From NCBI GenBank assembly GCA_014529385.2, contig CM043944.1:93095476-93159475 (forward strand): a stretch of DNA of 64,000 bases, read 5' to 3'. This document shows, in pieces, positions 42,664-55,235 of this stretch (within the stretch, counting starts at the first letter, position 1; the number at the start of each line of letters is the position of its first letter). The notes beneath the pieces are model-generated. The model did not search any database. It had not been told where the DNA came from and saw only the letters and a list, made by a program, of their open reading frames with translations. The translations under genes were made by a program, and so were the position numbers. This DNA is from Adiantum capillus-veneris. Its lineage: Eukaryota > Streptophyta > Polypodiopsida > Polypodiales > Pteridaceae.

Positions 42664-45600
42664 AAAGAGAAAGACCATCCTTGACAATATTTGGATCTAC
42701 CTCAAAGGAACAAGTTGTAATGTATATGAGGATTGCACTCTTATGCAACAAAATGCACGTCGCAAAGCATATGAGGAAAGAAGCAAGAAGGCTAAGGTGT
42801 CATCTCAAGAAGAAAAGTCACTCGAGGAGGATGCAAGTCCACCCAACAAATAGGGCACATGACCTATGAGACCAACTCACGCTTGCGAATAAGCTTTTGG
42901 AATTGTAACGGGTATCCATGGAATGGGGAAATTAGCATTGATGAGCTTACCAATGACTCCGATGTGATACTTCTTGTTGAAACACGGGAGCATGATGCAC
43001 AATGATTTCTTGGATTTGACAAATACAATGTGCATTTTTGGATGTGGGCCAAAAATGCAAAGCAACGTAGAGGCCAAGGAGGCGTAGCATGTATGATAAA
43101 AAAGGGCTTGAAAGATGGTTCCATTGTCAAAGAAGATAAATATAAACGCTACTTATGGCTGAAAATCAGCCCACCAAATGGTTAGCTCATGGTTGTGGCT
43201 GGTTGGTACATTCCTCCCTATGACTCCAACTTTTATGCTCACTTGGATATGGATAGAGATCAGCCCTTTGTTGAACTAGAGGAAGACATTGCTCATTACA
43301 AGGGCCAGGGTGAAGTCATTGTCTTTGGAGACATGAATGCTCGCACAAATACGTTACAACACGACACACAAGAAGTTGACATGCCGCATGTTTCAAGAAG
43401 AATGGATGACTCATACATGTATAATCGAAGTTCTGATGATGCAAAAGAACTGGATCACTATGGAAAGTCACTTCTACATATGTACAATAGTATCGGAATG
43501 CTCATTGCAAATGGTGTATCTTTATGGCAAGGCACCTATGACTGTACATGTAGAAAGCACAATGGTGATAGTGTGATTGACTACATGTTGTTTTCGGAAG
43601 CCACTCTAAAATTCATACAAAGCTTTACACTGGGTCATGGAATCTTGAATTAGATCATAGGATGTTATGTATTGACCTCAAGTGTGGTAAAAGACCCGAG
43701 CATGTACCCTCCAATCATGATGTGAATCATTCGTACCTACGTCTCGACTTAAAACGAGCACTTATATATGATGATATGGTGGACCAAATGTTAAGCATGA
43801 CAAAGCATCAAGAGAGCCCAACATTAGAATGCAAGTGGAAAGTTTTCAAAGAATAATTTTCTCTTGTGCGAAGGAATGTTTTTCGATGAAACACATGTCT
43901 TGAAAAAGGTCTAAGAAGGGTAGCACCAGGAAGAAATGGTTTTACATGGAATGTAGTCAAACCCGAAAACACTTGCTAAGTTTGGATGTAAGCAAAGACA
44001 AGGAAGTTTACTTGGAACGTTTATACACATACAAAGCACTTGTTCAAAAAAAGAGGAGCAGGTGGGAAGTCAAAAAACAACTCTTTTAGCACAAGAGAAA
44101 GCACATGCATGTGGCAAGTTTTGGAAAAATCTAAAAGGCAAGCGTGTTGAGAGATTTGGTGACTTGACTCTTGAGGATATATACACACATTGCAAGAGCC
44201 TCTATGGGCAACCCAATGTTAATAAGATGGAGTGTTGTATCTCCCTTCCGTTTATATGCCTCCCTTCTTTACCATTGAAGATGCATGTTGCGTACTTGTT
44301 GAGAAACTTGCTACTCGCAAGACAGGGGACCTTCAAGGTGTCAAGGCTGAAATGATTAAATGGACAAGGGAAAAAACACGGTATTGGATACACGATATGT
44401 TTAACCTTGCACTTCAGCATGGCATTCCCTCATGATTGGAGTACAAATTGGATCAAACCTTTGCACAAAGGAGGAGATGTAAACAATGTGAACAACTATC
44501 GCACTATAATGGTTGGTTCTTTGATGGAAAAGTTATTTGGATGTATCATGGAGATGAAGATAAATGAATGGGTTAAAAAAGAACACCAAACGTGCGCTTG
44601 GCCAAGCAGGTTTTCGAAAGCATCATAGCACTATTGATCACCTTGTCACTCTTCGAGTTCTTATGGAAGCGTCTCGATTGAAAGGAAAAAAGTTGTATTG
44701 TTGCTTTGTGGATTTCAAGAAAGCTTTTGACATGGTACCACGAGGAAATCTTTGGAGACGTATGCAAAGACTTCAAGTGCCGAGAGAATTTATGCATGCA
44801 GTCTTTCACATCTACCAAAAAGTGATATGTCGACTACGTATGGGAGATGGAATTTCAAATTTTTTTGCAAGAACCTGGTGTCAAACAAGGATGCCCACTT
44901 TCCCCAACCCTCTTTGGGCTACTTATTGATGAATTGGAATGCATGATTCTTGATTTTATGCAGTAAGAAGGCATAGAAGAGGTTAAGATAAAAAATGCGG
45001 TGATCATGCTTTTGCTTTATGCCGATGATGTAATGCTCTTGGCACATACTTTAGAACATGTACAAAATCTTATGAGTGTCTTTGAATGCTTTTGCCTACA
45101 TAGCGGGATGATCGTGAATGGATCCAAAACCAAGGTTATGCTTGTAAAGACCCTCAATGACGAAAATCCATGCATTGTATACAACAATGAGCAACTTGAA
45201 GTGGTAGATAGCTTCAAGTACCTTGGCCTTGAGGTTCCATCCAATCATAAATGGAAGGATTAAGCAATGCATCGCTTGGAAGCAGGAAAGAGAGCTTATT
45301 ATGCATTTGAGAACATGTGCGATGCTGGAGAGATCAAGTGTTGGGCTCTCAGAAAGGACCTCTTTGACAGGTTGATGACACCAATGCTTCTTTATGTAGT
45401 GTAGGTGTGGGGTGGTAGCATAAGAAAGTTTACTTGGAAAGAGTTTGAGAATGTCCAAAAGCGTTTTCTCACGTACTTTCTTCAAGTCAAGATACAAACA
45501 CCCTACATGCTCTTACTTCTTGAGTCTGGATCACTTCCCATTGAGGTCTTGGATATGCAAAGGGTTGTGGAGTACATTCTGACACACAATGTAGCCCTTT

Positions 45601-45676
45601 GTATCGACTTCCTAGAATCGCATATGAAGCAAGCCAAAAGGTCCAAATACATGCAAGAGCAAAATACTAAGTTTGG
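42660..45676 (+). pseudogene. LINE-2, main part (endonuclease and RT)
   Basis: A decayed non-LTR retrotransposon. The endonuclease starts near 42883: RISFWNCNGYPW, LLVETREHD, GQGGVACM, VVAGWYIPPY, GDMNART, DYMLFSEA, with stops near 43003 and 43183. The reverse transcriptase (about 44430-45260) has WIKPLHKGG, NNYRTIMVGS, CFVDFKKAFDMVPRGNLWRRM, a GVKQGCPLSP-type stretch near 44880, and the active site YADD (45020). The C-terminal part continues to 45676, where a copia insertion cuts it; the gene resumes at 48764. Motifs fit the endonuclease/RT LINE type common in green algae and early land plants. ORF1, if any, is not evident before 42880. Confidence 0.75.
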
Positions 45677-45678
45677 GG

Positions 45679-45870
45679 TGAAGTGCGCGAGCGGGAGCGT
45701 GTGTGAGTGTGTGCAACGATGGACAAGATAGGAGAAGAGGAGACCTTGTGTTTGCAGGGGCTGAAACTCACTCTTTACATGTGAGCCCCCTTATTCTATT
45801 ATGTACATAATGAATAAGTATAGTGGGTGGGCACCTGGCCTAACCAGCCACATGGGGCTTTACCCCAACA
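45679..45870 (-). repeat. Co-2 copia LTR, copy 1
   Basis: 192 bp. In element sense it starts TGTTGGGGTAAAGCCCC and ends CTTCA. It has the same length and ends as the LTR at 60742-60933. The polypurine tract (complement of ACCTCCCACG) lies just right of it, so this is the 3' LTR of a minus-strand element. Confidence 0.85.
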
Positions 45871-47114
45871 ACCTCCCACGTAAAGGCCAATGTGGCCGTG
45901 AGAGAGAAAAGAAAACTGTACAAAACCTGTACAAGGCCATCACAAGTATGACCTCAGCCAACGCCCACTGGCTCACTGGATCTGTGTGCATCCAGCTCTA
46001 ATTGTAGAGGAAGTATAGAGCGATCGATACCATACTCCTCACCAAAGCAGCACACATCCTGTAGGTATCTCACCATACGCTGCAAAGTACCCCTATGCTC
46101 AAGGCCAACGTCAGTCACTGCACGACTAACTGCTCCCACTGCAAATGCACCTACTGCAAATGCAATCTCGGGTCTTGAGATGAGTATCTCATACATGAGA
46201 CTCCCGAATGCTGATGCAATCCTAACAATATCTGCCAATCTGACCATCTCAGTCAAATCTGGCTCAGAACTCCACTCATGGAAATCACCTTGACACCCGA
46301 ACTTCGATCCCTGGAATCCATCCTCGTGTCCATCGCATGTCATATGCGCACCAAGAGCATATGTCTGTCTTGAACCCTGTGTGGTAAGAGCATTGCCTAG
46401 CTCTAACTCACATACATCAGCCTCTGGCCTAAGCATATCCATGAATGACTGAATCGCGGCTGAATCCACGGCACTCAAGTCATCCATATCCGTCATCGTA
46501 TCCACGAATGACATGCCCTGTTGCACAACTATCTGCACAACTTGCTCAACATGCTCACAAACTGGAGCATCATGCAACCTATCCACAAAGGAGACATGCC
46601 TCATCTCTCTGCATGGCTGCGTACTCACGAAAACTGTGTTGTCTCGCACATGACGTACTCGCATCGCATGAATAGTGCCAACACTAGCATCTCTAGCTAT
46701 GATTAGATGTCCATGATGCAATCGAAAACTGTGCTCATCCAGCACTACCTGGCATCCACTGTCTCGTAAGTGACTCACAGAGATCAAGCTCTGTGTCAAA
46801 CCTGGCACATGGCGTACATCTCGTAACACGTATGATGCACCACTAGGCAATGATAGTCTGACATCTTCTGCACCAACTATGTCATGCACTGAACCATCAG
46901 CTAGACACGCATGTCCAAGCATACCACTAGCATATGTACTAAACCACTCACGACTCGGCGTGATGTGAAACCTAGCACTCACATCTAGTATCCAATGCGA
47001 AGGTAATGTGTCGTCAAAAACCGACATAAGAAAGTCAAGAGTAAACATGGAAGCAAAGTCGACATCTCCGTCATGCGTAGCCACATACGCTACATCTGCT
47101 CCCACATCATCCAA
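45871..47114 (-). pseudogene. Internally deleted copia polyprotein
   Basis: The frame 47114-45954 (386 codons) starts with a copia protease region (WILDVSARFHITPSREWF; the active-site DSG is DVS here). It has the protease-to-integrase linker (LRDVRHVPGLTQSLISV) and then jumps to the very end of reverse transcriptase and the start of RNase H (GSLMYEILISRPEIAFAVGA, LQRMVRYLQD). Integrase and most of the reverse transcriptase are deleted, yet the fusion stays open for 386 codons. It may therefore be an old deletion kept in a non-autonomous family. The loss of DSG argues against protease activity. Confidence 0.7.
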
Positions 47115-47147
47115 AGTGATAGCATCCCTCCTGTGTTGTCTCCTGCG

Positions 47148-47546
47148 CTATCTCATCCGTAAAAAACAACGCCTATGTACATGCCATGTATGACCACAAT
47201 GCCAACACACAACATCTCTATGTCTGCAAGAGCGTCCTTTGATTGTAGGCATCTCTCTAGACTCATTTATGCCAAAAGCATTACACAATCTTTGCCATAA
47301 CTCTCTAGTTGTACATGCATCCAAACCAATGCGATAGACAGACTCACGAAGGTGTAACATGATCGTCGAACGTGCAAGCTCATCCAAGTCCTCCCACTCA
47401 TCGTCAGTCATTGACTCTGGCCTAGCATCCATGCCCTGTAGTGGCAACACTTGGCCCAACTGAGTCAATGCATCATGCATACCTGCTTTCCAATGCTCAA
47501 AGTTTGAACCATCAAACTTTGTATGGAAAAGCACAAACCCTGACAA
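47148..47546 (-). pseudogene. Copia gag, shortened
   Basis: 132 codons. KFDGSNFEHWKAGMHDAL is the typical start of copia gag. DELARSTIMLHL and TTRELWQRLCNAF follow, then an abrupt jump to a CCHC knuckle, CWHCGHTWHVHRRC. The middle of gag is deleted. It precedes the protease frame in the same orientation, with a stop between them. Confidence 0.7.
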
Positions 47547-48763
47547 TCATGCACATGCCAAATCCATGGCGTCAACCTGTGACAAGACCAAGCACAAATC
47601 GATCAACTTACAATAGCCAAAGCCTGGCTAACTCATACACCAAGTACTGTCAAAATACAACATGAGCTGTCTAAGAGAAGTATCATCAAATATGGCGATC
47701 AATGTAACGAAACAAAGTGAGCAAAACCGCTCAAATGATTCCAAAACACCCGCTCTAATCCAAGAGAAATATGTGGTAATCGATGAAACTATCATCAACA
47801 ATCTCCCTCCTGAAGAGATTACCACATGTATGTCAAATGACATAATCCACCGAGCAAACACTCTCACAATGCGATGCCAAAACACTATGGCAAACCAACC
47901 ACTGAGTGCCAAATGCAATCAAAACATGATTGCAAACCATGCGCATAAACAAATAAACTCGCAAGAAAAATCCGGCAGAGTATCGGCAGTATTTGGCTAT
48001 CTAACCATAATAACCATATAGGCCATAAACATGCTCAAAACCATAAGAAAATCGTGCACAAAATCCGCACTCAAGTATACATGAGCTACCCCAAAGTCTC
48101 AACTCCATAAACTTGGAAAACAATCCTGTAATTCGAAACACAAAGTGCATCAACCGCACTCTACAAGCGAAGCATACACTAACATAAACTTGGATGCAAA
48201 CCAACCAAAATATGACACAAATTGATGCTCAAAATAGCTGAAATCAACCCACATATGCCATTGCAAGGCAAAGAATACCATCCGCCGAAAAGCGCACATC
48301 ATGTGCATCCACATGGCAATATAAACGAGCATCAAGCATGTACCAAACATGTATCAAAGAGCATCCAAATTAGCTAAAAAATTCAGCTCACAATCATGCT
48401 ATAAATGCTTGCAAATCTCTCTACAAATCCATGCACCACACTTTCCGAAATCTACTCAATCGCATAAGTCAATGCACATAACCTGTGATGAAGCCACTCT
48501 CGAACCTGAGAGTCTACAAGAATGCATACATCCACAAAGTGTTCTCAATGTGTGCGCATAAATGTGTTGAAAATATCAACCCACACTCTCTTCATTGAGA
48601 GAAAAATATCAATGCACAAAACAAGAGAATGACAAAAGCTCAATCCGAGCTCTCTGAATGTAGCAAATCACCACAATATGCATACATAATCTTCAACTTT
48701 TCGAATACCCTGCAGCCTGTCAGCTCATATCTTTCAAACCGCTCAGAATTTGCAGAAACTTCA
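47547..48763. other. No gene; right part of the insertion in LINE-2
   Basis: It lies between the copia gag and the point where LINE-2 resumes. No second copy of the 192-bp LTR and no primer site is visible, so the 5' end of the copia element is missing or replaced. Frames here (for example 47662-48021) have no motif. Confidence 0.45.
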
Positions 48764-49354
48764 AGAAATGGTTTGGAAGATGGGATGCATGTCACTTGGT
48801 CAAGGATGCATCGATCGACTCCCAAGTTCATGAGGCATTCTTACAATGCCAATGTATCATGGCTCGGGAGAAATCCAGAGGTTCTCGCTTCAGTCATTAC
48901 ACCACACACGTTGCCCCAAACTACAAATATCTCTTCTTCTTTGAACGAGGTAACCGAATCCATGTCTACATCCTTGAGCCCATCCCGTTGAGTGCGATCC
49001 GCACATTGTCTCCATTCGTCTTAGCTCCCATTCTCTATGCTGGAAGACCGGACGTTGGGGCACTGGCGAGGAGTCTCATCGACTTTGCACCTTATGCCCT
49101 CGTCAAGTATGAGAGAGTGAGTACTACACACTACTTGGGTGCTCAGCTTTTGACCACATTAGGTCCTCTTTTCCCCATATATTCAGCCATGAGCTCTCCC
49201 TACATACCTTCCTCTCCCAACCACAATGTGGACTCTCTATTGCGATGCTCATTTCATCCATTTTTGAGCATCGAGAGTCACTTATGACCTCCATTCACAC
49301 CATGTGACATGTTCATTTGGTCCCATAGGTCATATTTGACCTCCAAGGATGATA

Positions 49355-49360
<6 letters not shown>
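48764..49360 (+). pseudogene. LINE-2, C-terminal part and 3' tail
   Basis: Continues LINE-2 after the copia insertion: KWFGRWDACHLVKDASIDSQ, HYTTHVAPNYKYLFFFERGN, then RLCTLC-type and FDHIRSSFPHIF sequence and FEHRESL. The tail GGTCCCATAGGTCATATTT and GGATGATAATAGAA follows and runs directly into (CT)n. It matches 39669-40284. Confidence 0.7.

Positions 49361-49403
<43 letters not shown>
49361..49403. repeat. (CT)n tract at the right of LINE-2
   Basis: 43 bp of CT abutting the LINE tail. Confidence 0.97.
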
Positions 49404-49406
<3 letters not shown>

Positions 49407-50375
49407 TATGCGTGCTTCGACTGTCTCTGGCTCTCGTGAGGTGTGCCGGGTGGGGGAGATGACAAGCTGAGGGGTGCATGTGGTGTGCATGGTGGGGCCT
49501 AGAGCTGCGATAGTCAAGACTATTGTACCGATCCATGCATCAATGGGGTGCACGACCGGGGGGGGGGAGGGAATCTCGGTAGGTATCCCCAATTATTTTG
49601 GGTTTTCTTTAAGATAGAGCCAATATAGTAGTATGAATGTGCAGTTAAAGTGTGTTCTTGAAATTGTGGCTTACTCGTCAATGCCACATGTACAAATTCA
49701 ACCATGGATGCTAAACCATAACCTAAAGCTCAACCCGTGGCAAATAATGTTCCAAGGTTAGTGGCATGCATCCGATGCTAGGTAACATAAGCAAGTATTA
49801 TGATTTTTTTAAGTTAGCTAATCTGATTAATTATAATTTACACAAAGGTGCTTAGCACATGCCTATGAGTATCTAGAAAAATTCAACCAAAGGTTTCAGT
49901 TGACTTCTCCAAGAAACAAGTAATTCGATAAGAGCTCTATGTTGCAGTCAATTCAATCATCGGTGGAGTTATTTACTCCGATTTGGCAAATTTTTTATTT
50001 TTGGATTTGACTTTACAAACAGACTGAACAAGATGAAGAAAATTTCCAAACAAAGAATTGATAGTTGTATATGCTTTGTTCACCAAATCAGTGGTGATCA
50101 GCATGCAATTTGTATTCATGGTTTATGATTTCATCTTTGTTAAGAACCGGTTGATGGGAAAAAATAAAACTTTATGTTTGCCAAAAAAATTATTTAGTTA
50201 TCTATGTGTGTCAAAATCTATCAATGTAAGGGGTATAGACATTGCCTATGCAACCTCTGCATAAGGTAAATGTTAATGATACACAAGGAGATGGGAGAGT
50301 GAAGACAATGAGTAGGAGAAGATAAGAGAGAGGGACTCAAGCATACAATAAAGAAACTCTCTCTTGATTTTAAAA
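49404..50375. other. No gene recognised
   Basis: Mostly AT-rich; no frame with a known motif. TAAAA at 50371-50375 is the left target duplication of Co-1. Confidence 0.5.
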
Positions 50376-50592
50376 TGTTAAAGAATATGTCCATTGTGCT
50401 ATGGGCGGTTGGACACTGACTATACTATGTTGTAAATATACTTTGGATAATAGTTTAAAAGAGAAGAAGAAGAGAAGAGCAGCTCGTTGAATGGCTGCTG
50501 CAGGGTAACGATTGTGTGTGTGTGTCTCGATGTGTGTTGGTGTGTGTGTGTAGTCTTCTTTCCTACCTTCTCCATCACCTACGCACTCTACA
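50376..50592 (+). repeat. Co-1 5' LTR
   Basis: 217 bp, nearly identical to 54332-54548. Contains (TG)n-rich sequence near 50515-50555. Confidence 0.93.
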
Positions 50593-50595
50593 AAG

Positions 50596-50609
50596 TGGTA
50601 TCAGAGCTC
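50596..50609 (+). other. Co-1 primer-binding site
   Basis: TGGTATCAGAGCTC, tRNA-Met type, three bases after the LTR. Confidence 0.9.
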
Positions 50610-50700
50610 AGTTTGAGGAGCTACAGTCAATACACAGGTTTCCGCAGCTCTGGAAAACAACAAAAAAGAGAGGTTTTTTGGTCATAACTCCCTCACCTGA

Positions 50701-53700
50701 ACTCGTGGACGTGGAGGTGGACGATTTGTACATCCTCAAAGAGATGGATATTGTAGCAGATGTGGCATTTATGGTCAATTTGAAAGAGAATGTTACACAA
50801 GGCTAAATCAAAATCGTGATCCTGGTGGAAGAGGCCGAGGTTATGGCAAACATGGAGGAAACTTTGTTGGATACAATCCTCATGATCAAAATATATATGA
50901 CAATAGGTCGAGTGGACATTTATTTCCTACGGAGCATGTTGTTGGAAGCATGGTGGAGACACATCATACAGATGATTGGTATTTAGATAGTGGTGCCACA
51001 AATCATATGAAATATCATGGTGAATGGTTTGACAGAAAAGAGAAGTTAGAAGAGGATGAGTTTGTCGCTACAGGTGATGATACTATGCATCGGATTACAC
51101 ATGTTGGTTCAGTTCCATTGCTAGAAAAAGACGGGACATACAACACATTGGGAGATGTTCTATATGTGCCTTCAATCACAAAGAATTTAGCATCAGTTGG
51201 ACAAATGACAGATCAAGGGTTGCAAGTCCGTTTTAATCGTTATGGCTGCTTCATAGAGGAGTTTCACAACGGCAGACCAGGCAAGATATTGGCACGTGGA
51301 AGAAAGAAAGGTCGCTTGTTCTCATTGGAAGCTGGAGATCCATGTTTACACAGTGGTATGTATGCAAACAAATCAGCCACTCAAGATGATTGGGCAGAGT
51401 TATGGCATAAGAGGATTGGTCATGTCAATTTTAGAAGATTAAAGCATATGCAATCAAATCAAATTGTACGTGGATTACCAAAGTTTGGCAGATTGAATTT
51501 TGATCATGTTTGTGAAGCTTGTCAATTTGGAAAGCAATCTCGTTTACCGTTTCCAAAGAGGGGGAGAATTAGCCAAAGTCCTTTGGAAATTGTTCATTCA
51601 GATATTTGGGGACCTTGTGATCATGCTACGCCAAATGGTTGTCGATATTTTATCACATTTACGGATGATTACAACAGAATGACATGGGTTTACTTTCTAA
51701 AGGCAAAGTCAGAGGCATTTGAAGTATTTTTGGAGTTCAAAGTTATGGTTGAGAAAGAGAATGGTTGTCAAATTAGATGCCTACGTACAGATGGAGGGGG
51801 AGAGTACATGTCACATAGTTTTGATGATTACTTATGTGAACAAGGCATAAGAAGACAGATTACTTGCAGATACACACCACAACAAAATGGAGTTGCTGAG
51901 AGAAAGAATAGAGTCATAGCAGAAATTGCAAGAGCCATGATGAATGAGATGAATATGCCATTAACATATTGGGCTGAAGCAGTTCATACAGCAGTACACA
52001 TTATGAATCAAACACCAACAACTGCCATCCATGAAATTTCACCTTATGAGAGACTTTATGGGATCAAGCCAACAGTTTCCTACATGAAAGTTTTTGGATG
52101 TGTTTGCTATGTTCATGTGCCAAATGAAGCAAGAAAGAAGATGGAGCCAATGGCAGTGAAGTGTATATTCTTGGGCTACCCAGTTGAAAAGAAAGATTAC
52201 AAGTGCTATGATCCTACGACAAGACAAGTTTATGTCAGTAGAGATGTCAGATTTTGTGAGCATGAACCATGGTATAAACCAAAGCCAGTGATGATAGAAG
52301 ATGAGTATGAAGAGCAAGAGAATGTGCATCATGTTGTTGATAAGCCAGGACCATCAACAAGAACTATTTTAGGACCACATATGGTAGAGGAGAGTACACG
52401 AAGTGTCAACCCATGGAGTGGTCGTTTGCGAGATAAGAAGCAAGACGACAAAGGCAAGAAGAAAGTGGTTGAAGAGAGTTCTGGAGATGAAAGCCTCGAT
52501 GAAGAGCATGGTTTACCACATTTGAGGACACCTGGCAGTAAGCATATTGAGAAATATGTACCCCCATATGCAAGAGTTGAAGAGAAGAGTGCACCACATT
52601 TGAGAAGATCAGAGAGGGTGCGTTATCCAGTTGATAGATTGACATACAACGGTTACATGCGTACACATTATGCATACATGGTTTCACGTGTGCAACATAA
52701 AGAGCCTACATGTTTTCAAGAGGAAATTGGAAAATCAGAATGGGAGTCAGCTATGGATGATGAGATGGATGCTCTTGTGAAGAATGACACTTGGGATTTG
52801 GTTCGCTTGCCAAGTGGAAAGAAAGCAATTGGTTCAAAATGGGTATACAAAGTCAAGTGCAAGTCAGATGGTAGTGTGGAAAGATACAAAGCGAGGCTTG
52901 TTGCTAAAGGTTATGCACAAACAAAAGGTCTTGATTATGATGAGACATTTAGTCCAGTTGCAAAGATGACAACAGACAGATTGGTGATAGCAATGGCAAG
53001 TATGTTCGGTTGGAATTTACGGCAAATGGATGTGGATAATGCATTCTTGAATGGTGACTTGGAAGAAGAAGTTTATATGATACAGCCAGAGGGTTATCAA
53101 CATCCAGAGTTTCCATATTATGTGTGTAAGTTGAAGAAAGCATTGTATGGTTTGAAGCAAGCATCTAGAGCTTGGTGTGAAAAGATAACCAGATTCTTGA
53201 AGAAGATTGGATTTAAACAATCTACTGCTGATCACTCATTATTTTTGAAGCATGTTGATGGAGAGATTGTCGTTATTGTTATCTATGTTGATGACTTGAT
53301 TCTTACTGGAAGTCATGCTGAGCAAATTTTGCATGTCAAGAAGAGTTTGTTGAGAGAATTCAACATGAAGGACCTTGGTGACATGCTGAGCAAATTTTGC
53401 ATGTCAAGAAGAGTTTGTTGAGAGAATTCAACATGAAGGACCTTGGTGAGTTGAGATATTTCTTGGGAATTGAAATTGTCAATACTTTATCAGGAATTTG
53501 GATGATACAAAGACAATACGCGTTGGATATGCTTGAGACGTATGGAATGACAGCGTGCAAACAGGTTGATACACCTCTTGATCAAAATGTGAAGTTGTTT
53601 GATGATGGACATTACATTGAGGATGTCACTATGTATCGCAAGATGGTTGGAAGCCTTATTTACTTGACAATAACAAGGCCAGATTTGAGTTATGCAGTGG

Positions 53701-54322
53701 GTGTTGTGAGTCAATTCATGCAAAATCCATGTAAAAGTCATCTTGATGCAGTGAGACGGATTATGAGATATGTGAAAGCCACTGTCAGTTATGGAATGTT
53801 TTATGAAAAGAATGGGAAGCTTTGTCTTTATGGTTACACAGATGCAGATTGGGCAGGAGATTTTATGGATAGAAGATCTACAAGTGGTTATGCATTTTCC
53901 ATTGGCAATGGTATGATAAGTTGGAGTAGCAAGAAGCAATCAACTGTAGCATTATCAAGTACAGAAGCTGAATATCGTGGAGCAGCTTTGGCAGCATGTG
54001 AAGAGTCATGGTTGAGAGTACTTATGGTAGACTTTGGTTTTGACTATCTTGACGTGTCATTATATATTGTGACAATATTAGCAGCATCATGTTGGCAAAG
54101 AATCCAGTCTACCATGCTCGCACTAAACACATTGAGGTACATTATCACTTCATTAGACAAAAATTTTTGGCAAATGAGATTGATTTGGTGTATGTGAAGA
54201 CAAATGATCAAGTTGCGGATATATTCACAAAAGCTCTTGGAAAGGAGAAGTTTTGCTACTTTCATGAAGCATTGGGAATCCATCATATGCAAGCTCACTC
54301 TAAGCTTGAGGGGGACTGTTAA
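50701..54322 (+). pseudogene. Co-1 polyprotein (knuckle, PR, IN, RT, RNase H)
   Basis: Open from 50701 to 53421. First TRGRGGGRF and a zinc knuckle CSRCGIYGQFEREC in which the His is replaced by Gln. Protease WYLDSGATNHM is at 50980. The pre-integrase zinc region has ELWHKRIGHVNF and CEACQFGK. Integrase keeps all three acidic residues (HSDIWG, RTDGGGEY, NGVAERKN). Reverse transcriptase has KWVYKVK, RLVAKGYAQ and YVDD (53287). A 68-bp tandem duplication (53314-53381, 53382-53449) shifts the frame. RNase H follows in 53397-54197 (YTDADWAGD, STEAEY). A second shift near 54070 leads to KHIEVHYHFIR and the end in LEGDC, whose stop lies inside the LTR start. Nearly all of gag is missing. Confidence 0.9.
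53314..53449 (+). repeat. 68-bp tandem duplication in RT
   Basis: Two perfect copies starting CATGCTGAGCAAATTTTGC. Because 68 is not a multiple of three, it breaks the reading frame. Confidence 0.95.
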
Positions 54323-54548
54323 AGAATATGATGTTAAAGAATATGTCCATTGTGCTATGGGCGGCTGGACACTGACTATACTATGTTGTAAATATACTTT
54401 GGATAATAGTTCAAAAGAGAAGAAGAAGAGAAGAGCAGCTCATTGCATGGCTGATGCAGGGTAACGATTGTGTGTGTGTGTCTCGATGTGTGTTGGTGTG
54501 TGTGTGTAGTCTTCTTTCCTACCTTCTCCATCACTTGCGCACTCTACA
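54317..54548 (+). repeat. Co-1 3' LTR
   Basis: 232 bp. The extra 15 bp come from the duplication of TGTTAAAGAATATGA at its start. Confidence 0.92.
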
Positions 54549-54679
54549 TAAAAAAATCAATATATAGTTTTATAGCCTTATAGGCTCATGCACTAGTTGA
54601 CTACCACCACAAACACTCCCAACCAGTCAAGGAAGTGTGCATATTATGCATGACCTAAGACCTTATTCTCATTACTTGA

Positions 54680-54969
54680 GGTCCTGTGCTAACGTTCCCC
54701 CTCTTGAAACTATTACCATATACATGTGGTAGTGTTGTGTGTGAACATATTAGGACCGTCAGGGTATCTTTTCCCTCACTAGGAGGTTCCCCCCTCCCCC
54801 CCCCCCCCCCCATGCATTGTATATACGCCCATCACTCTAGGGCTATCTTATCTTTTCATTGCACACTAAGTAATACTACTCTCTCTTGTGTGCCTTGAGC
54901 TTCCTTCCTCTTCTCCAATTTGTGTGTGTTTCCCTGCAACCCTATTTCTAACAATTGGTATCAGAGTAG
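54680..54969 (+). repeat. Copia LTR end and primer site
   Basis: A TATA-like TTGTATATACGCCC near 54816 and the end TTTCTAACA at 54953, followed by TGGTATCAGAGT at 54956-54967. The left end of the LTR is uncertain and no second LTR is present. Confidence 0.6.
54796..54811. repeat. Poly(C) tract
   Basis: Sixteen consecutive Cs inside the LTR of the next copia remnant. Confidence 0.8.
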
Positions 54970-55235
54970 GTTGCGTCCTCCCGGCTTAGTTGCCAGCATC
55001 TCCAACACATGCCTACTCACTTTCTCAGATTTTGGTGAGCTTTGGTGAGCGTGAGTTTCGGCCTCTGTTTCTGCTACAGGTAGTACTGCATAAGCAATTT
55101 TGTCCTTTGCATAGAATTTTGTTAGTGCCATTTTTGTCAGTGCCGTTTTTTGCATAACAGGTCCCTTATAGTCTTCTTCACATTGTGCTATATAACACGC
55201 GTTGGTCTCACTTTGTTTCTCCTCTTTTTGGGTAG

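Larger units (their letters stand above)
50376..54548 (+). mobile_element. Co-1, Ty1/copia retrotransposon
   Basis: Complete ends: LTRs 50376-50592 and 54317-54548, starting TGTTAAAGAATATG and ending CTACA. Target duplication TAAAA (50371-50375 and 54549-54553). Primer site TGGTATCAGAGCTC at 50596-50609, and polypurine stretch GAGGGGGA at 54308-54315. The 3' LTR has a 15-bp duplication of its first bases. Most of gag is deleted; the rest of the polyprotein is nearly intact. Confidence 0.93.

Noticed and set aside
47662-48021. 119-codon plus-strand frame
   Set aside because: No motif; lies in unassigned DNA of a composite insertion.
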